DNA of 6,268 bases from an uncultured Collinsella sp. GTDB lineage: Bacteria; Actinomycetota; Coriobacteriia; Coriobacteriales; Coriobacteriaceae. Location: assembly GCA_902494035.1 (NCBI GenBank), contig CABURV010000086.1:1-6268 (forward strand), read 5' to 3'. The first letter of the stretch is position 1, and the number at the start of each line of letters is the position of its first letter. Position numbers and translations under genes: made by a program. Under the pieces are notes generated by a model that ran no database searches, was not told the origin of the DNA, and saw only the letters and a list, made by a program, of their open reading frames with translations. This document shows, piece by piece, positions 1 to 6,097 of the stretch.

Positions 1-402
1 ACGATCAAGCCACGTCTGCAAAAACAGGCTGGCGGCAATCATGTCAATTTTGCCCCTCATCTGCTTTTCGTTGAGGCCCTGCTCGCGCAGGATACGCTTG
101 GCCTCTTGCGAGGACAGGCGCTCGTCCTCAAACTCCAACGGAAGATCGAGCTCGTCGGCAATCTTTTGCGCAACAGCGGCAACACGCTCGGCCTGGGGAC
201 CGGGCTCACCGGCCATGGTCAGGGGACGCCCACTTACCAGGATATCGGGCTCATAGTCCTCGACCAGGTAGCGGAACGTCTTGGCCATACCGGTGACCTC
301 TGCAGCCGGGAGAACCTTGACAGGCATCGCCATCTTGCCATCACGGCTCGAGACGGCAATGCCAATCCTGGTCTCCCCTATGTCCAGTGCAAGCGCGACC
401 AC
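1..402 (-). CDS. ruvX: RuvX/YqgF-family Holliday junction resolvase-like protein, 3' end cut by window
   Basis: The minus strand reads open from a GTG at 402 to the window edge, giving 134 residues with no stop. This is close to the usual 135-150 residues of the family, so only a short C-terminal stub should be missing. The N-terminus has the RNase H-like motif LALDIGETRIG with the first acidic residue D7. DERLSS (93-98) and KIDMIAA with D120 supply the other conserved acidic positions, and SGRPLTMAGEPG (57-68) is the family's substrate-loop region. The family is a putative nuclease for Holliday junctions and, in E. coli, is implicated in processing pre-16S rRNA. The GTG is chosen because a TAG lies in frame just upstream and the next codons give the expected first strand; the ribosome binding site is weak (AGG, 8 nt upstream). 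It lies 17 bp after alaS on the same strand, so it is probably cotranscribed, a common pairing in Gram-positive bacteria. Confidence 0.93.
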   Translation of the reverse strand, partial: MVALALDIGETRIGIAVSSRDGKMAMPVKVLPAAEVTGMAKTFRYLVEDYEPDILVSGRPLTMAGEPGPQAERVAAVAQKIADELDLPLEFEDERLSSQEAKRILREQGLNEKQMRGKIDMIAASLFLQTWLDR

Positions 403-419
403 AGCGACAACCTAGGTTC

Positions 420-3077
420 TTAGGCGCCAAGCGCGGTCTTGGCGGCCGCGAGGGCATCGGCGATACCGGCAGCATTCTTGCCACCGGCCTGGGCCATGTT
501 GGGACGGCCGCCACCGCGACCGTCAACCAGGCCCGCGATCTGCTTGATCACGTTGCCGGCGTGGAAACCGGCCTTCACGGCGTCATCGGAGCCGGCGGCA
601 AGCAGGGCCGGGGTGCCCTTCTCGGTCACGCTGGCGACGACGCAGGCGACAGGGCCGGCGACCTTCTGGTGCACGGTATCCCACACGTTGCGCAGGTCGG
701 CAGCCTCAAGGCCCTGAAGCTCAGCAACGACGAGCTTATAGCCGTTCAGCTCGACAGCACCGTCGATGGCGCTGGAAATGGCATCGGAGGAGCCACCGGT
801 CAGCGCCTTCTTGAGCTTGCTGGACGTCTCGCGCAGCTCGGCCTGCAGATTCTCCACGCGGGCGGGAACCTCTTCGACGCGGCACTTGAGCGCAGCGGCA
901 GCGGCGTCGACGAGCGCCAGACGGTCGGCCATGTAGTCGAGAGCACCCTTAGAGGTCACGGCCTCAATACGGCGGACGTTGGAGCCCGTAGAGGACTCGG
1001 AAATGATCTTGAACAGACCGATCTCGGCGGTGTTGGCGGCATGCGTACCACCGCAGAGCTCGCGGGAGAACGGCTGGTCCTCGGCGCCCACCGAGACGAC
1101 GCGGACGACGTCGCCATACTTCTCGCCAAACAGGGCGACAGCGCCGGCAGCCTTGGCCTCGTCGATGCCCGTGACGCGGGTCACGACCGGCTTGGAAGCG
1201 AAGATCTGCTGGTTGACCAGATCCTCGACAGCCTTGAGCTGCTCGGAGGACAGGGCCTCGAAATGCGTGAAGTCAAAGCGCAGGTGCTCGGGCGTCACGA
1301 GCGAGCCGGCCTGGGAGACGTGCTCGCCCAGGACCTGCTTAAGCGCAGCGTCGAGCAGGTGGGTAGCGGTGTGGTTGCGGCGCAGGAAACCACGACGCTC
1401 GGCGTCGAGTGCCGCAGTCACGGTAGCACCGACGGTCAGCGTGCCCTCGGCAACGTGCGCAACATGGGCATACAGGCCGTTGTGGTTCTTGGTGTCGGCA
1501 ACGGTCAGCGCGACGCCTTCGGCGGAAAGCTCGCCGGCATCGCCCTGCTGACCGCCCATCTCAGCATAGAACGGGGTGCGGTCGAGCACGACCTCGACGT
1601 CCTCGCCGGCGGCAGCGGACTCGACGGACTCGCCGTTGCGAACAAGGGCGACAACCTTGGCGTCCTCGATGACGTCGTTGTCATAGCCGTCGAACTCGGT
1701 CGCGGCAACCTTGTCCGAAAGCTCGACCCAAACGTCGTTGAAGCTGCCCCAGGCATCGCCCTTGGCGTTGGCGCGGGCGCGGGCCTTCTGGTCCTCCATG
1801 CAGGCGGTGAAGCCGTCCATGTCGACGTCGTGACCGGCAGCGCCGGCGATCTCGACGGTCAGATCGATAGGGAAACCGAAGGTGTCGTGCAGCTTAAAGG
1901 CAACGTCGCCCGAAAGCACAGCGCCGTCGGCGAGCGCGTCCAGGGCCTCGTCCAGGTAAACGCGGCCGTTGTCGAGCGTCGTGGAGAAACGCTCCTCCTC
2001 GGAGGCGACGATGCCCTTAACGAGCGCGACGTTCTTGAGCAGCTCGGGATAGGCCTCGCCCATCTGGGCGTTGACCTCGTCGATAAACTTGGTCAGGAAG
2101 GCTCCCTCGATGCCCAATAGGCGGCCGTGGAACACGGCACGACGGAGCAGACGGCGCAAAACGTACTCGCGTCCCTCGTTACCGGGAAGGATGCCATCCG
2201 AGATCATAAAGTCGACGGCACGAGAGTGATCCGCGATGATACGCAGCGAGCGGCTGGCACCGGAGTAATCGTCGGCGTCATAGGTCTTGCCGCTGATCTC
2301 CTCGCCCAGCTTGATGAGGTGCTGCATCAGATCGCCGTCGTAGTTAGCGGTCTTGTGCTGCATGATGGCGGCCATGCGCTCTAGGCCCATGCCCGTATCG
2401 AGGTTGCGGTGCGGCAGCTCCGGCATGGAGCCGTCCTCCTGGCGGTCGTACTGGGTAAACACGAGGTTCCAGAACTCAAGGAAGCGGTCGCAGTCGCAGC
2501 CGGGCTTGCAGTCGGGGCTGCCGCAACCGACCTCCTCGCCCATGTCAAAGTAGATCTCGGAGCACGGACCGCAGGGACCGGTGGGGCCAGCGGCCCAGAA
2601 GTTGTCGTCCTCGCCCAGACGCGAGATGTGATCCTCGGCAACGCCCAGGGAGCGCCACACGTCATGGGTCTCGTCGTCCTCGGTAAAGACGGTGAAGTAC
2701 AGGCGGTCGAGCGGCAGCTTGAACTCCTTAGTGATGAGCTCAAAGGCCCAAGTGCAGGCCTGCTGCTTGGAGACGCCGCCAAAGGAAAAGTCGCCGAGCA
2801 TCTCAAAGAAGGACAGATGACGGCCGTCCTCGCCAATGCAGTCGATGTCGTTGGTGCGAACGCACTTCTGACAGGAGATCGCGCCGATCTCCTTCATGGT
2901 CTTCTTACCCTGGTAGTACTCCTTAAACTGGTTCATGCCGGCGTTGGCGAGCAGCAGCGAAGGATCGTCGGGAACGAGGGACGAAGAAGGATAGAGCTTA
3001 AGACCGCGCTCCTCAAAGAAGTTGAGAAACTTAGAGCGAATCTCGGCCGTAGTCATTGACGGGTAGTCAGCACTCAT
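420..3077 (-). CDS. alaS: Alanyl-tRNA synthetase (alanine--tRNA ligase)
   Basis: This cytosolic class II synthetase charges tRNA-Ala with alanine and clears mischarged Ser/Gly-tRNA-Ala. The product is 885 residues, close to the usual ~875. The N-terminal catalytic domain shows VRTNDID (73-79) and FFEMLGDFSFGG (90-101), then CGPCSEIYFD and CDCDRFLEFWNLVF. The editing domain carries the metal-binding HxxxH (H569, H573) and CGGTH (C675 to H679), spaced much as in the E. coli enzyme. The C-Ala/DHHA1 domain ends with GGGRPNMAQAGG near residue 850. No key residue appears to be missing and no frame break is seen. The frame stays open 30 codons further upstream, but that stretch runs through a terminator and looks non-coding. 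The ATG at 3077 has a GGAG 9 nt upstream; the alternative ATG seven codons later has none. The leader is too short for a T-box riboswitch, so regulation is probably by a simple promoter. Confidence 0.98.
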   Translation of the reverse strand: MSADYPSMTTAEIRSKFLNFFEERGLKLYPSSSLVPDDPSLLLANAGMNQFKEYYQGKKTMKEIGAISCQKCVRTNDIDCIGEDGRHLSFFEMLGDFSFGGVSKQQACTWAFELITKEFKLPLDRLYFTVFTEDDETHDVWRSLGVAEDHISRLGEDDNFWAAGPTGPCGPCSEIYFDMGEEVGCGSPDCKPGCDCDRFLEFWNLVFTQYDRQEDGSMPELPHRNLDTGMGLERMAAIMQHKTANYDGDLMQHLIKLGEEISGKTYDADDYSGASRSLRIIADHSRAVDFMISDGILPGNEGREYVLRRLLRRAVFHGRLLGIEGAFLTKFIDEVNAQMGEAYPELLKNVALVKGIVASEEERFSTTLDNGRVYLDEALDALADGAVLSGDVAFKLHDTFGFPIDLTVEIAGAAGHDVDMDGFTACMEDQKARARANAKGDAWGSFNDVWVELSDKVAATEFDGYDNDVIEDAKVVALVRNGESVESAAAGEDVEVVLDRTPFYAEMGGQQGDAGELSAEGVALTVADTKNHNGLYAHVAHVAEGTLTVGATVTAALDAERRGFLRRNHTATHLLDAALKQVLGEHVSQAGSLVTPEHLRFDFTHFEALSSEQLKAVEDLVNQQIFASKPVVTRVTGIDEAKAAGAVALFGEKYGDVVRVVSVGAEDQPFSRELCGGTHAANTAEIGLFKIISESSTGSNVRRIEAVTSKGALDYMADRLALVDAAAAALKCRVEEVPARVENLQAELRETSSKLKKALTGGSSDAISSAIDGAVELNGYKLVVAELQGLEAADLRNVWDTVHQKVAGPVACVVASVTEKGTPALLAAGSDDAVKAGFHAGNVIKQIAGLVDGRGGGRPNMAQAGGKNAAGIADALAAAKTALGA

Positions 3078-3086
3078 AGAGGGAAT

Positions 3087-3090
3087 CTCC
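3087..3090 (-). promoter_or_regulatory. Ribosome binding site of alaS
   Basis: On the minus strand GAGGAG (core GGAG) lies 9 nt before the ATG at 3077. It decides the start: the longer in-frame possibility further upstream crosses the terminator, and the internal ATG at residue 8 has no such site. Confidence 0.8.
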
Positions 3091-3123
3091 TCGGTTTCAC
3101 ATCGAAACAGTTCAAACGTAACG

Positions 3124-3151
3124 ATATTACCATCCCACCGCGCCTGTGCAA
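3124..3151 (-). promoter_or_regulatory. Candidate alaS-ruvX promoter
   Basis: Read on the minus strand, TTGCAC (3151-3146) is followed after 16 nt by TAATAT (3129-3124), which is preceded by TGG as in an extended -10 element. The hexamers match the consensus only moderately (3/6 and 4/6). The site is in the right place: it follows the upstream terminator and would give a leader of about 40 nt before alaS. The -35 element overlaps the end of the terminator's T-tract. The call rests on position and motif only. Confidence 0.4.
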
Positions 3152-3179
3152 AAAAGAGGGCCGCCAAACAGCGACCCTC
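3150..3179 (-). terminator. Rho-independent terminator of the sigma-factor operon
   Basis: On the minus strand GAGGGTCGC, a six-base loop TGTTTG, and GCGGCCCTC are followed at once by six T residues. In RNA the 9-bp stem is complete, with one G-U pair (3174 with 3161). On the plus strand that position is a C-A mismatch and no T-tract follows, so the terminator acts leftward. It lies before the alaS promoter and is the first clear terminator after the transporter stop at 3518. The operon transcript would therefore extend about 340 nt past that stop, antisense to the small plus-strand gene. Confidence 0.85.
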
Positions 3180-3204
3180 CAGCGAAAGTGCATGTTATTG
3201 AGGA

Positions 3205-3246
3205 CTGTCAAATTCTTTGAAAAAATGGTTTAGTAAAATACTAAAT
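3205..3246 (+). promoter_or_regulatory. Probable promoter region of the small membrane-protein gene
   Basis: This AT-rich stretch (about one third G+C) lies just ahead of the small plus-strand gene. Several weak sigma-70-like pairings are possible: CTGTCA (3205-3210) with TTTAGT (3229-3234) at 18 nt, or TTGAAA (3217-3222) with TACTAA (3239-3244) at 16 nt. TAAAAT (3234-3239) is the best single -10 match but has no good partner. I cannot choose among them; all place the -10 inside the inverted repeat at 3229-3245. Confidence 0.4.
3229..3245. repeat. Perfect inverted repeat, possible operator
   Basis: TTTAGTA, spacer AAA, then TACTAAA form a perfect 7-bp inverted repeat. It covers every plausible -10 element of the downstream small gene and ends 26 bp before its start codon, a typical position for a repressor dimer site. 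The stem is almost all A-T with a three-base loop and no T-tract, so it is unlikely to be a terminator. No regulator for it is recognised in the window. Confidence 0.5.
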
Positions 3247-3257
3247 AAGAATCATCC

Positions 3258-3265
3258 GGAAGGAG
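3258..3265 (+). promoter_or_regulatory. Strong ribosome binding site of the small gene
   Basis: GGAAGGAG lies 6 nt before the ATG at 3272. It is a near-ideal match and spacing, and is the main evidence that this short reading frame is a real gene. It also fixes the start against an in-phase-shifted overlapping frame that begins at a TTG at 3217. Confidence 0.8.
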
Positions 3266-3271
3266 CGACCG

Positions 3272-3511
3272 ATGAATGCCAAACGATTTGCCCTGAACAC
3301 GCTTCTGGTAGTAGCACTTTTAGCACTCTTGGCCTTCTCCCACTGGTATTCAAACCAACCAGCATTTGGCTACGTATTATATGCAGTAATGTCCGGCGAT
3401 AACGCCAGTTGCCCTCTACGCGCAATTGACGTTCTCTATTTCTATGTAGCCGGCCCCTTATCAATCGCTTTGCTCGTGTTTCTTGTCTTTTACAACATCA
3501 AAAAACGCTAA
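3272..3511 (+). CDS. Small membrane protein of unknown function, 79 residues, two predicted transmembrane helices
   Basis: I do not recognise this protein. It begins with a basic stretch (MNAKR) and a hydrophobic helix at about 8-23 (LNTLLVVALLALLAF). A 28-residue polar loop follows, containing Trp, Tyr and one Cys (C47), then a second helix at about 52-75, and the protein ends in KKR. Positive charge at both ends suggests both termini are inside and the loop outside. The first helix could also be an uncleaved signal anchor. Its reality is supported by the GGAAGGAG site, the helix pattern and a clean stop. It is the only plus-strand gene here. Its DNA is AT-richer (about 47% G+C in the part counted) than its neighbours and its codon use differs, which suggests transfer or an orphan gene. 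Its stop is 6 bp from that of the convergent transporter gene, with no terminator of its own visible. Function is unknown. Confidence 0.75.
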   Translation: MNAKRFALNTLLVVALLALLAFSHWYSNQPAFGYVLYAVMSGDNASCPLRAIDVLYFYVAGPLSIALLVFLVFYNIKKR

Positions 3512-3517
3512 TAAGAC

Positions 3518-4930
3518 CTATTTAGAATCCGAATCATCCATGGAGCCGTCGATGCCGGTTTTGGTGTCATCGTCCATATTGGAATCGTCGTCCTTGGCGA
3601 AGGGGTTCTTGAAGAAACCCGTCGCGTCGGGCTGAAGGCCCGAGAGCTTAATCCAGGAATTATCGAGCTCGGGCTTGGGCATGGCCTTGGCCTCAGGCGC
3701 GGTCTCATTGCCGATGAGCTCAGACTCATAGATGAACGTGTCGTCGCCAAGCGCGTCATAGGCGGCGACCGGGTTGCCCTCGGCATCGCGATACGGCGTA
3801 CCCTTAAACACGGCACCTTCGTAGGCCACGAGCTGGCGGCCGGTCTCGTTTTCGAAGTAGTACACGAAGATACCCTTGAGGGCCGCGCACAGCGGGATGG
3901 CGATAACCATGCCGATGGGGCCCATAAGCGCCGAACCGATAACCAGGGCCGTGAGGCTCATGATGGGATGCACCTGGACCGAGCTCTGCATGACCTTAGG
4001 CGAAATGACGTTATCGGTGACATTTTGAGCCACCATGGTCACAACCAAGGTCCATAACGCCAGCATCGGGCTAAACATAAACCCGAGCACCGTGGCAATC
4101 GCCGCGCTCACCCAGGGACCGACAACCGGGACCAAGTGCATGATACCAGTAAAGATGGCCATGAGCGCCGCATACGGATGCCCGATGATCGTAAAGCCGA
4201 TAAAGGCAAGGATGCCACCGCAGATGGACGTCACGACCATGCCACGCATGTAACCGCCGACTGAGCGCGAAAGAATCGCGACCATAAAGCGGTACGAGGT
4301 TTCCTTTTCCTGACCGATGATGGTGCAGACCTCGTGGTGCATACGGGGATAATCGCAGGCAAGCCAATAGGCAAGCACCAGACCCAAAAAGATCACGAAC
4401 AGCTGTGAGGCCGTGTTGGTGATAAGCGGGAACACACCGCGGCCGAGCTCGGCGGCAATCTGTGAGACATATTTGGACGCCACCGTAACGAGCGAAGAAA
4501 GGTTATCGTCCAAGTACTCCTTAACCGGCGTGTTGTTGAGCGTCTTGGCGCGCGAGATCATCTCATTAAGGTCGCTACCCGCAACACGTAGCTGCTCAGG
4601 CAGGCGGCTCAGGACTTCCATGATCTGGCCAAAGAGAATCGGCGACAGGATACAGACGACACCGACGAGCGCGGCTACGACTAAAATGAGCGCGATGAGT
4701 GAGCCGATGCCACGGCCCACCCCATGATGCTCGAGCCAGTTGGTGATCGGTGACATCACAAAGGCAATAATGGAGCCGACGGCCAAAAACTCAATAACCG
4801 GCGCCAGAATCCCCATGAGGTTAAAGATGACGGCAGCGATCACGATGCAGCCGACGACGGCCCAAATGCGCAGCGTCAGAATGCGGGTGTCGCGCAGCAC
4901 GCGATCGGTTTGTTGGGGGTGTTCACTCAT
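3518..4930 (-). CDS. AI-2E/PerM (UPF0118) family membrane transporter with acidic C-terminal tail
   Basis: The product is 470 residues. Hydrophobic segments lie near 20-46, 47-60, 74-98, 168-191, 231-250, 253-280, 282-300 and 325-355, with a soluble stretch at about 100-165, the usual layout of this family. Family-like motifs are HLVPVVGPWVSA (265-276) and DNVISPKVMQ followed by VHP (306-322). Members include TqsA, proposed to export autoinducer-2, and ion/H+ antiporters, so the substrate cannot be assigned. Residues 356-470 form an unusual hydrophilic tail rich in Asp and Glu, ending in DDSDSK, probably disordered and cytoplasmic. Typical members are about 340-380 residues. The ATG overlaps the sigma-factor stop by 4 bp (ATGA) and its own ribosome binding site is weak (GGAG 13 nt away), so translation is probably coupled. 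This places a membrane protein directly in the sigma-factor operon. Confidence 0.9.
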   Translation of the reverse strand: MSEHPQQTDRVLRDTRILTLRIWAVVGCIVIAAVIFNLMGILAPVIEFLAVGSIIAFVMSPITNWLEHHGVGRGIGSLIALILVVAALVGVVCILSPILFGQIMEVLSRLPEQLRVAGSDLNEMISRAKTLNNTPVKEYLDDNLSSLVTVASKYVSQIAAELGRGVFPLITNTASQLFVIFLGLVLAYWLACDYPRMHHEVCTIIGQEKETSYRFMVAILSRSVGGYMRGMVVTSICGGILAFIGFTIIGHPYAALMAIFTGIMHLVPVVGPWVSAAIATVLGFMFSPMLALWTLVVTMVAQNVTDNVISPKVMQSSVQVHPIMSLTALVIGSALMGPIGMVIAIPLCAALKGIFVYYFENETGRQLVAYEGAVFKGTPYRDAEGNPVAAYDALGDDTFIYESELIGNETAPEAKAMPKPELDNSWIKLSGLQPDATGFFKNPFAKDDDSNMDDDTKTGIDGSMDDSDSK

Positions 4931-5718
4931 GAACGAACCATTACTCCGTCGGGGTCAATCTTGTCCTGAATCTTCTTAAGCGTGCGGCGCAGCAGGCGCG
5001 AGACCTGCACCTGGGAGATGCCCAGCTTCTTGGCGATCTCGATCTGGGTCATGCCCTTCACAAAGCGCAGCTCGATCACCTCGCGCTCGCGCGGCGAGAA
5101 ATCGCGAATGGCCTCCTCAATCACCAGACGGTCATCGGTAAAGTCGAGCTCGTTGTCGTCGTCGGCGTAGCGATCGAGAATCGAAGGCGCATCGTCGGAA
5201 TCGGACGCACCGGGAGCCTCGATGGGTACCGAGGTGTAGGCCGAGGACGATTCCATAGCTTCGAGCACCTCGTCGACGGTCACATCCAGGTATTCGGCGA
5301 TTTCCTCAACCTTAGGAGAACGCTGTAGCTCGTTGGTGAGCTTGTCGGTGGCCTGGTTGACCTTGGCCGAGAGCTCCTGCAAGCGACGGGGCACGCGCAC
5401 GCTCCAGCCCTTGTCGCGGAAATGACGCTTAATCTCACCCAAAATAGTAGGTGTGGCAAACGTGGTGAACTCGAGCCCGCGCTCAGGGTCAAAGCGGTCA
5501 ATAGCCTTGAGCAAGCCCAGATAGCCGACCTGCAAAAGGTCATCGAGCGGCTCACCGCGGTTCTTAAATTTGTTGGCAAGAAACCTTACCAGGTTCATGT
5601 GGGACATGACGAGTTGCTCGCGGGCATCCGGATCACCGGTCTCCTTATAACGACGAAACAGCTCGCGGGTTTTCTCCTTGTCCCAAGCGGTCTTACCGCT
5701 CCGGGAACGTTCGGTCAT
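4927..5718 (-). CDS. sigB: SigB/SigF-family alternative RNA polymerase sigma factor
   Basis: The product is 263 residues, the normal size for group 3 sigma factors of the SigB/SigF/SpoIIAC type. It would direct RNA polymerase to stress or stationary-phase promoters. Region 2 (about 36-105) contains DDLLQVGYLGLLKAIDRFDP and FATPTILGEIKRHFRDKGW, leading into VRVPRRLQEL. Region 3 (about 113-165) contains LQRSPKVEEIAEYLDVT, very like B. subtilis SigB. Region 4 (about 203-250) starts with SPREREVIELRF and has the helix-turn-helix MTQIEIAKKLGISQVQVSRLL. An acidic linker (170-196) joins regions 3 and 4. The ATG follows the anti-sigma stop by one nucleotide (TAATATG), with a modest GGCGG 9 nt upstream, so translation is likely coupled. 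The gene order anti-sigma then sigma matches classical rsbW-sigB and spoIIAB-spoIIAC. The exact regulon is not known, and the symbol reflects family resemblance rather than proven orthology. Confidence 0.93.
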   Translation of the reverse strand: MTERSRSGKTAWDKEKTRELFRRYKETGDPDAREQLVMSHMNLVRFLANKFKNRGEPLDDLLQVGYLGLLKAIDRFDPERGLEFTTFATPTILGEIKRHFRDKGWSVRVPRRLQELSAKVNQATDKLTNELQRSPKVEEIAEYLDVTVDEVLEAMESSSAYTSVPIEAPGASDSDDAPSILDRYADDDNELDFTDDRLVIEEAIRDFSPREREVIELRFVKGMTQIEIAKKLGISQVQVSRLLRRTLKKIQDKIDPDGVMVRS

Positions 5719-5719
5719 A

Positions 5720-6097
5720 TTAGATATCCGCCTTGAGGTCGAGGGAAAGCGTCAGGGGCGCCACGGTCTTTTCGTAGGAATCGCACACGCTTGCAAGAAT
5801 GAGTTCGGCATACACGGCAGCCTGGTCATCCTCATCGACAGTCGCCTGATCGCCAAAGGTAAAGGTCATTCCCACATGAGATTCGTCGACATCGAATGTG
5901 ATCGAGATATCGTCGCAGTCGACCGCGGTGCACCCAAAGATGAAGGCCTCCTCGGCAGCCATGCGGATATCCTCGATGCGATCGACGGACATAGAGCACA
6001 GGGCGCCGACGTTGGCGGCCGTCATGCGCACCAAGCGCGCGAGACGCGGATCACCGGCAACGCTCAGCGTAATGGGGCAGGTTGTTTCGCTACTCAT
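5720..6097 (-). CDS. RsbW/SpoIIAB-like anti-sigma factor with degenerate ATP-binding motifs
   Basis: The product is 125 residues; RsbW and SpoIIAB are about 145-160. Aligned by eye with SpoIIAB, LARLVRMTAANVGALCSMSV (19-38) matches the first helix region, EDIRMAAEEAFIFG (42-55) the N-box helix, and DISITFDVDESHVGMTFTFGD (63-83) the following strands. AELILASVCDSYE (97-109) matches the last helix and TLSLDLK the final strand. The family normally reads SEAxTNA in the N-box, where Asn binds Mg-ATP; here the equivalent is E50-A-F-I-F54, so Asn is replaced by Phe. The DxGxG box is replaced by FGDQA and the GxGF box is absent. I infer that it may bind the sigma factor without kinase activity. The ATG at 6097 is chosen over longer in-frame starts because GAGGAG ends 7 nt upstream and the residues further upstream are Pro/Arg-rich and unlike the family. 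The start overlaps the preceding gene by 8 bp. Confidence 0.75.
   Translation of the reverse strand: MSSETTCPITLSVAGDPRLARLVRMTAANVGALCSMSVDRIEDIRMAAEEAFIFGCTAVDCDDISITFDVDESHVGMTFTFGDQATVDEDDQAAVYAELILASVCDSYEKTVAPLTLSLDLKADI

Noticed and set aside
387..2120. Very long open frame on the plus strand opposite alaS (577 codons), with another at 2409-3059
   Set aside because: These lie entirely antisense to a clear full-length AlaRS. The composition is Gly/Leu/Val-rich as expected from the reverse of GC-rich codons. No ribosome binding site or known domain is visible.
3078..3167. In-frame 30-codon N-terminal extension of AlaRS
   Set aside because: It would begin inside the terminator and promoter region, has no ribosome binding site, and family members begin close to the ATG at 3077.
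3078..3180. T-box riboswitch in front of alaS
   Set aside because: The hairpin with T-run is a plain terminator. There is no AGGGTGGNACCGCG-like element and too little room between it and the start codon.
3227..3260. SigB-type promoter ahead of the small gene
   Set aside because: A GGTTTA sequence resembles the -35 element, but no GGGTAT-like -10 is found at the required spacing.
3217..3402. Overlapping plus-strand frame starting at TTG
   Set aside because: It has no ribosome binding site, runs through the palindrome and the small gene in another frame, and has no recognisable protein character beyond its first residues.
3627..3643. Hairpin TCGGGC-TGAAG-GCCCGA as a terminator for the small plus-strand gene
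   Set aside because: It is a perfect 6-bp stem, but no T-tract follows on the plus strand and it lies within the transporter's coding region, where GC-rich hairpins are expected by chance.
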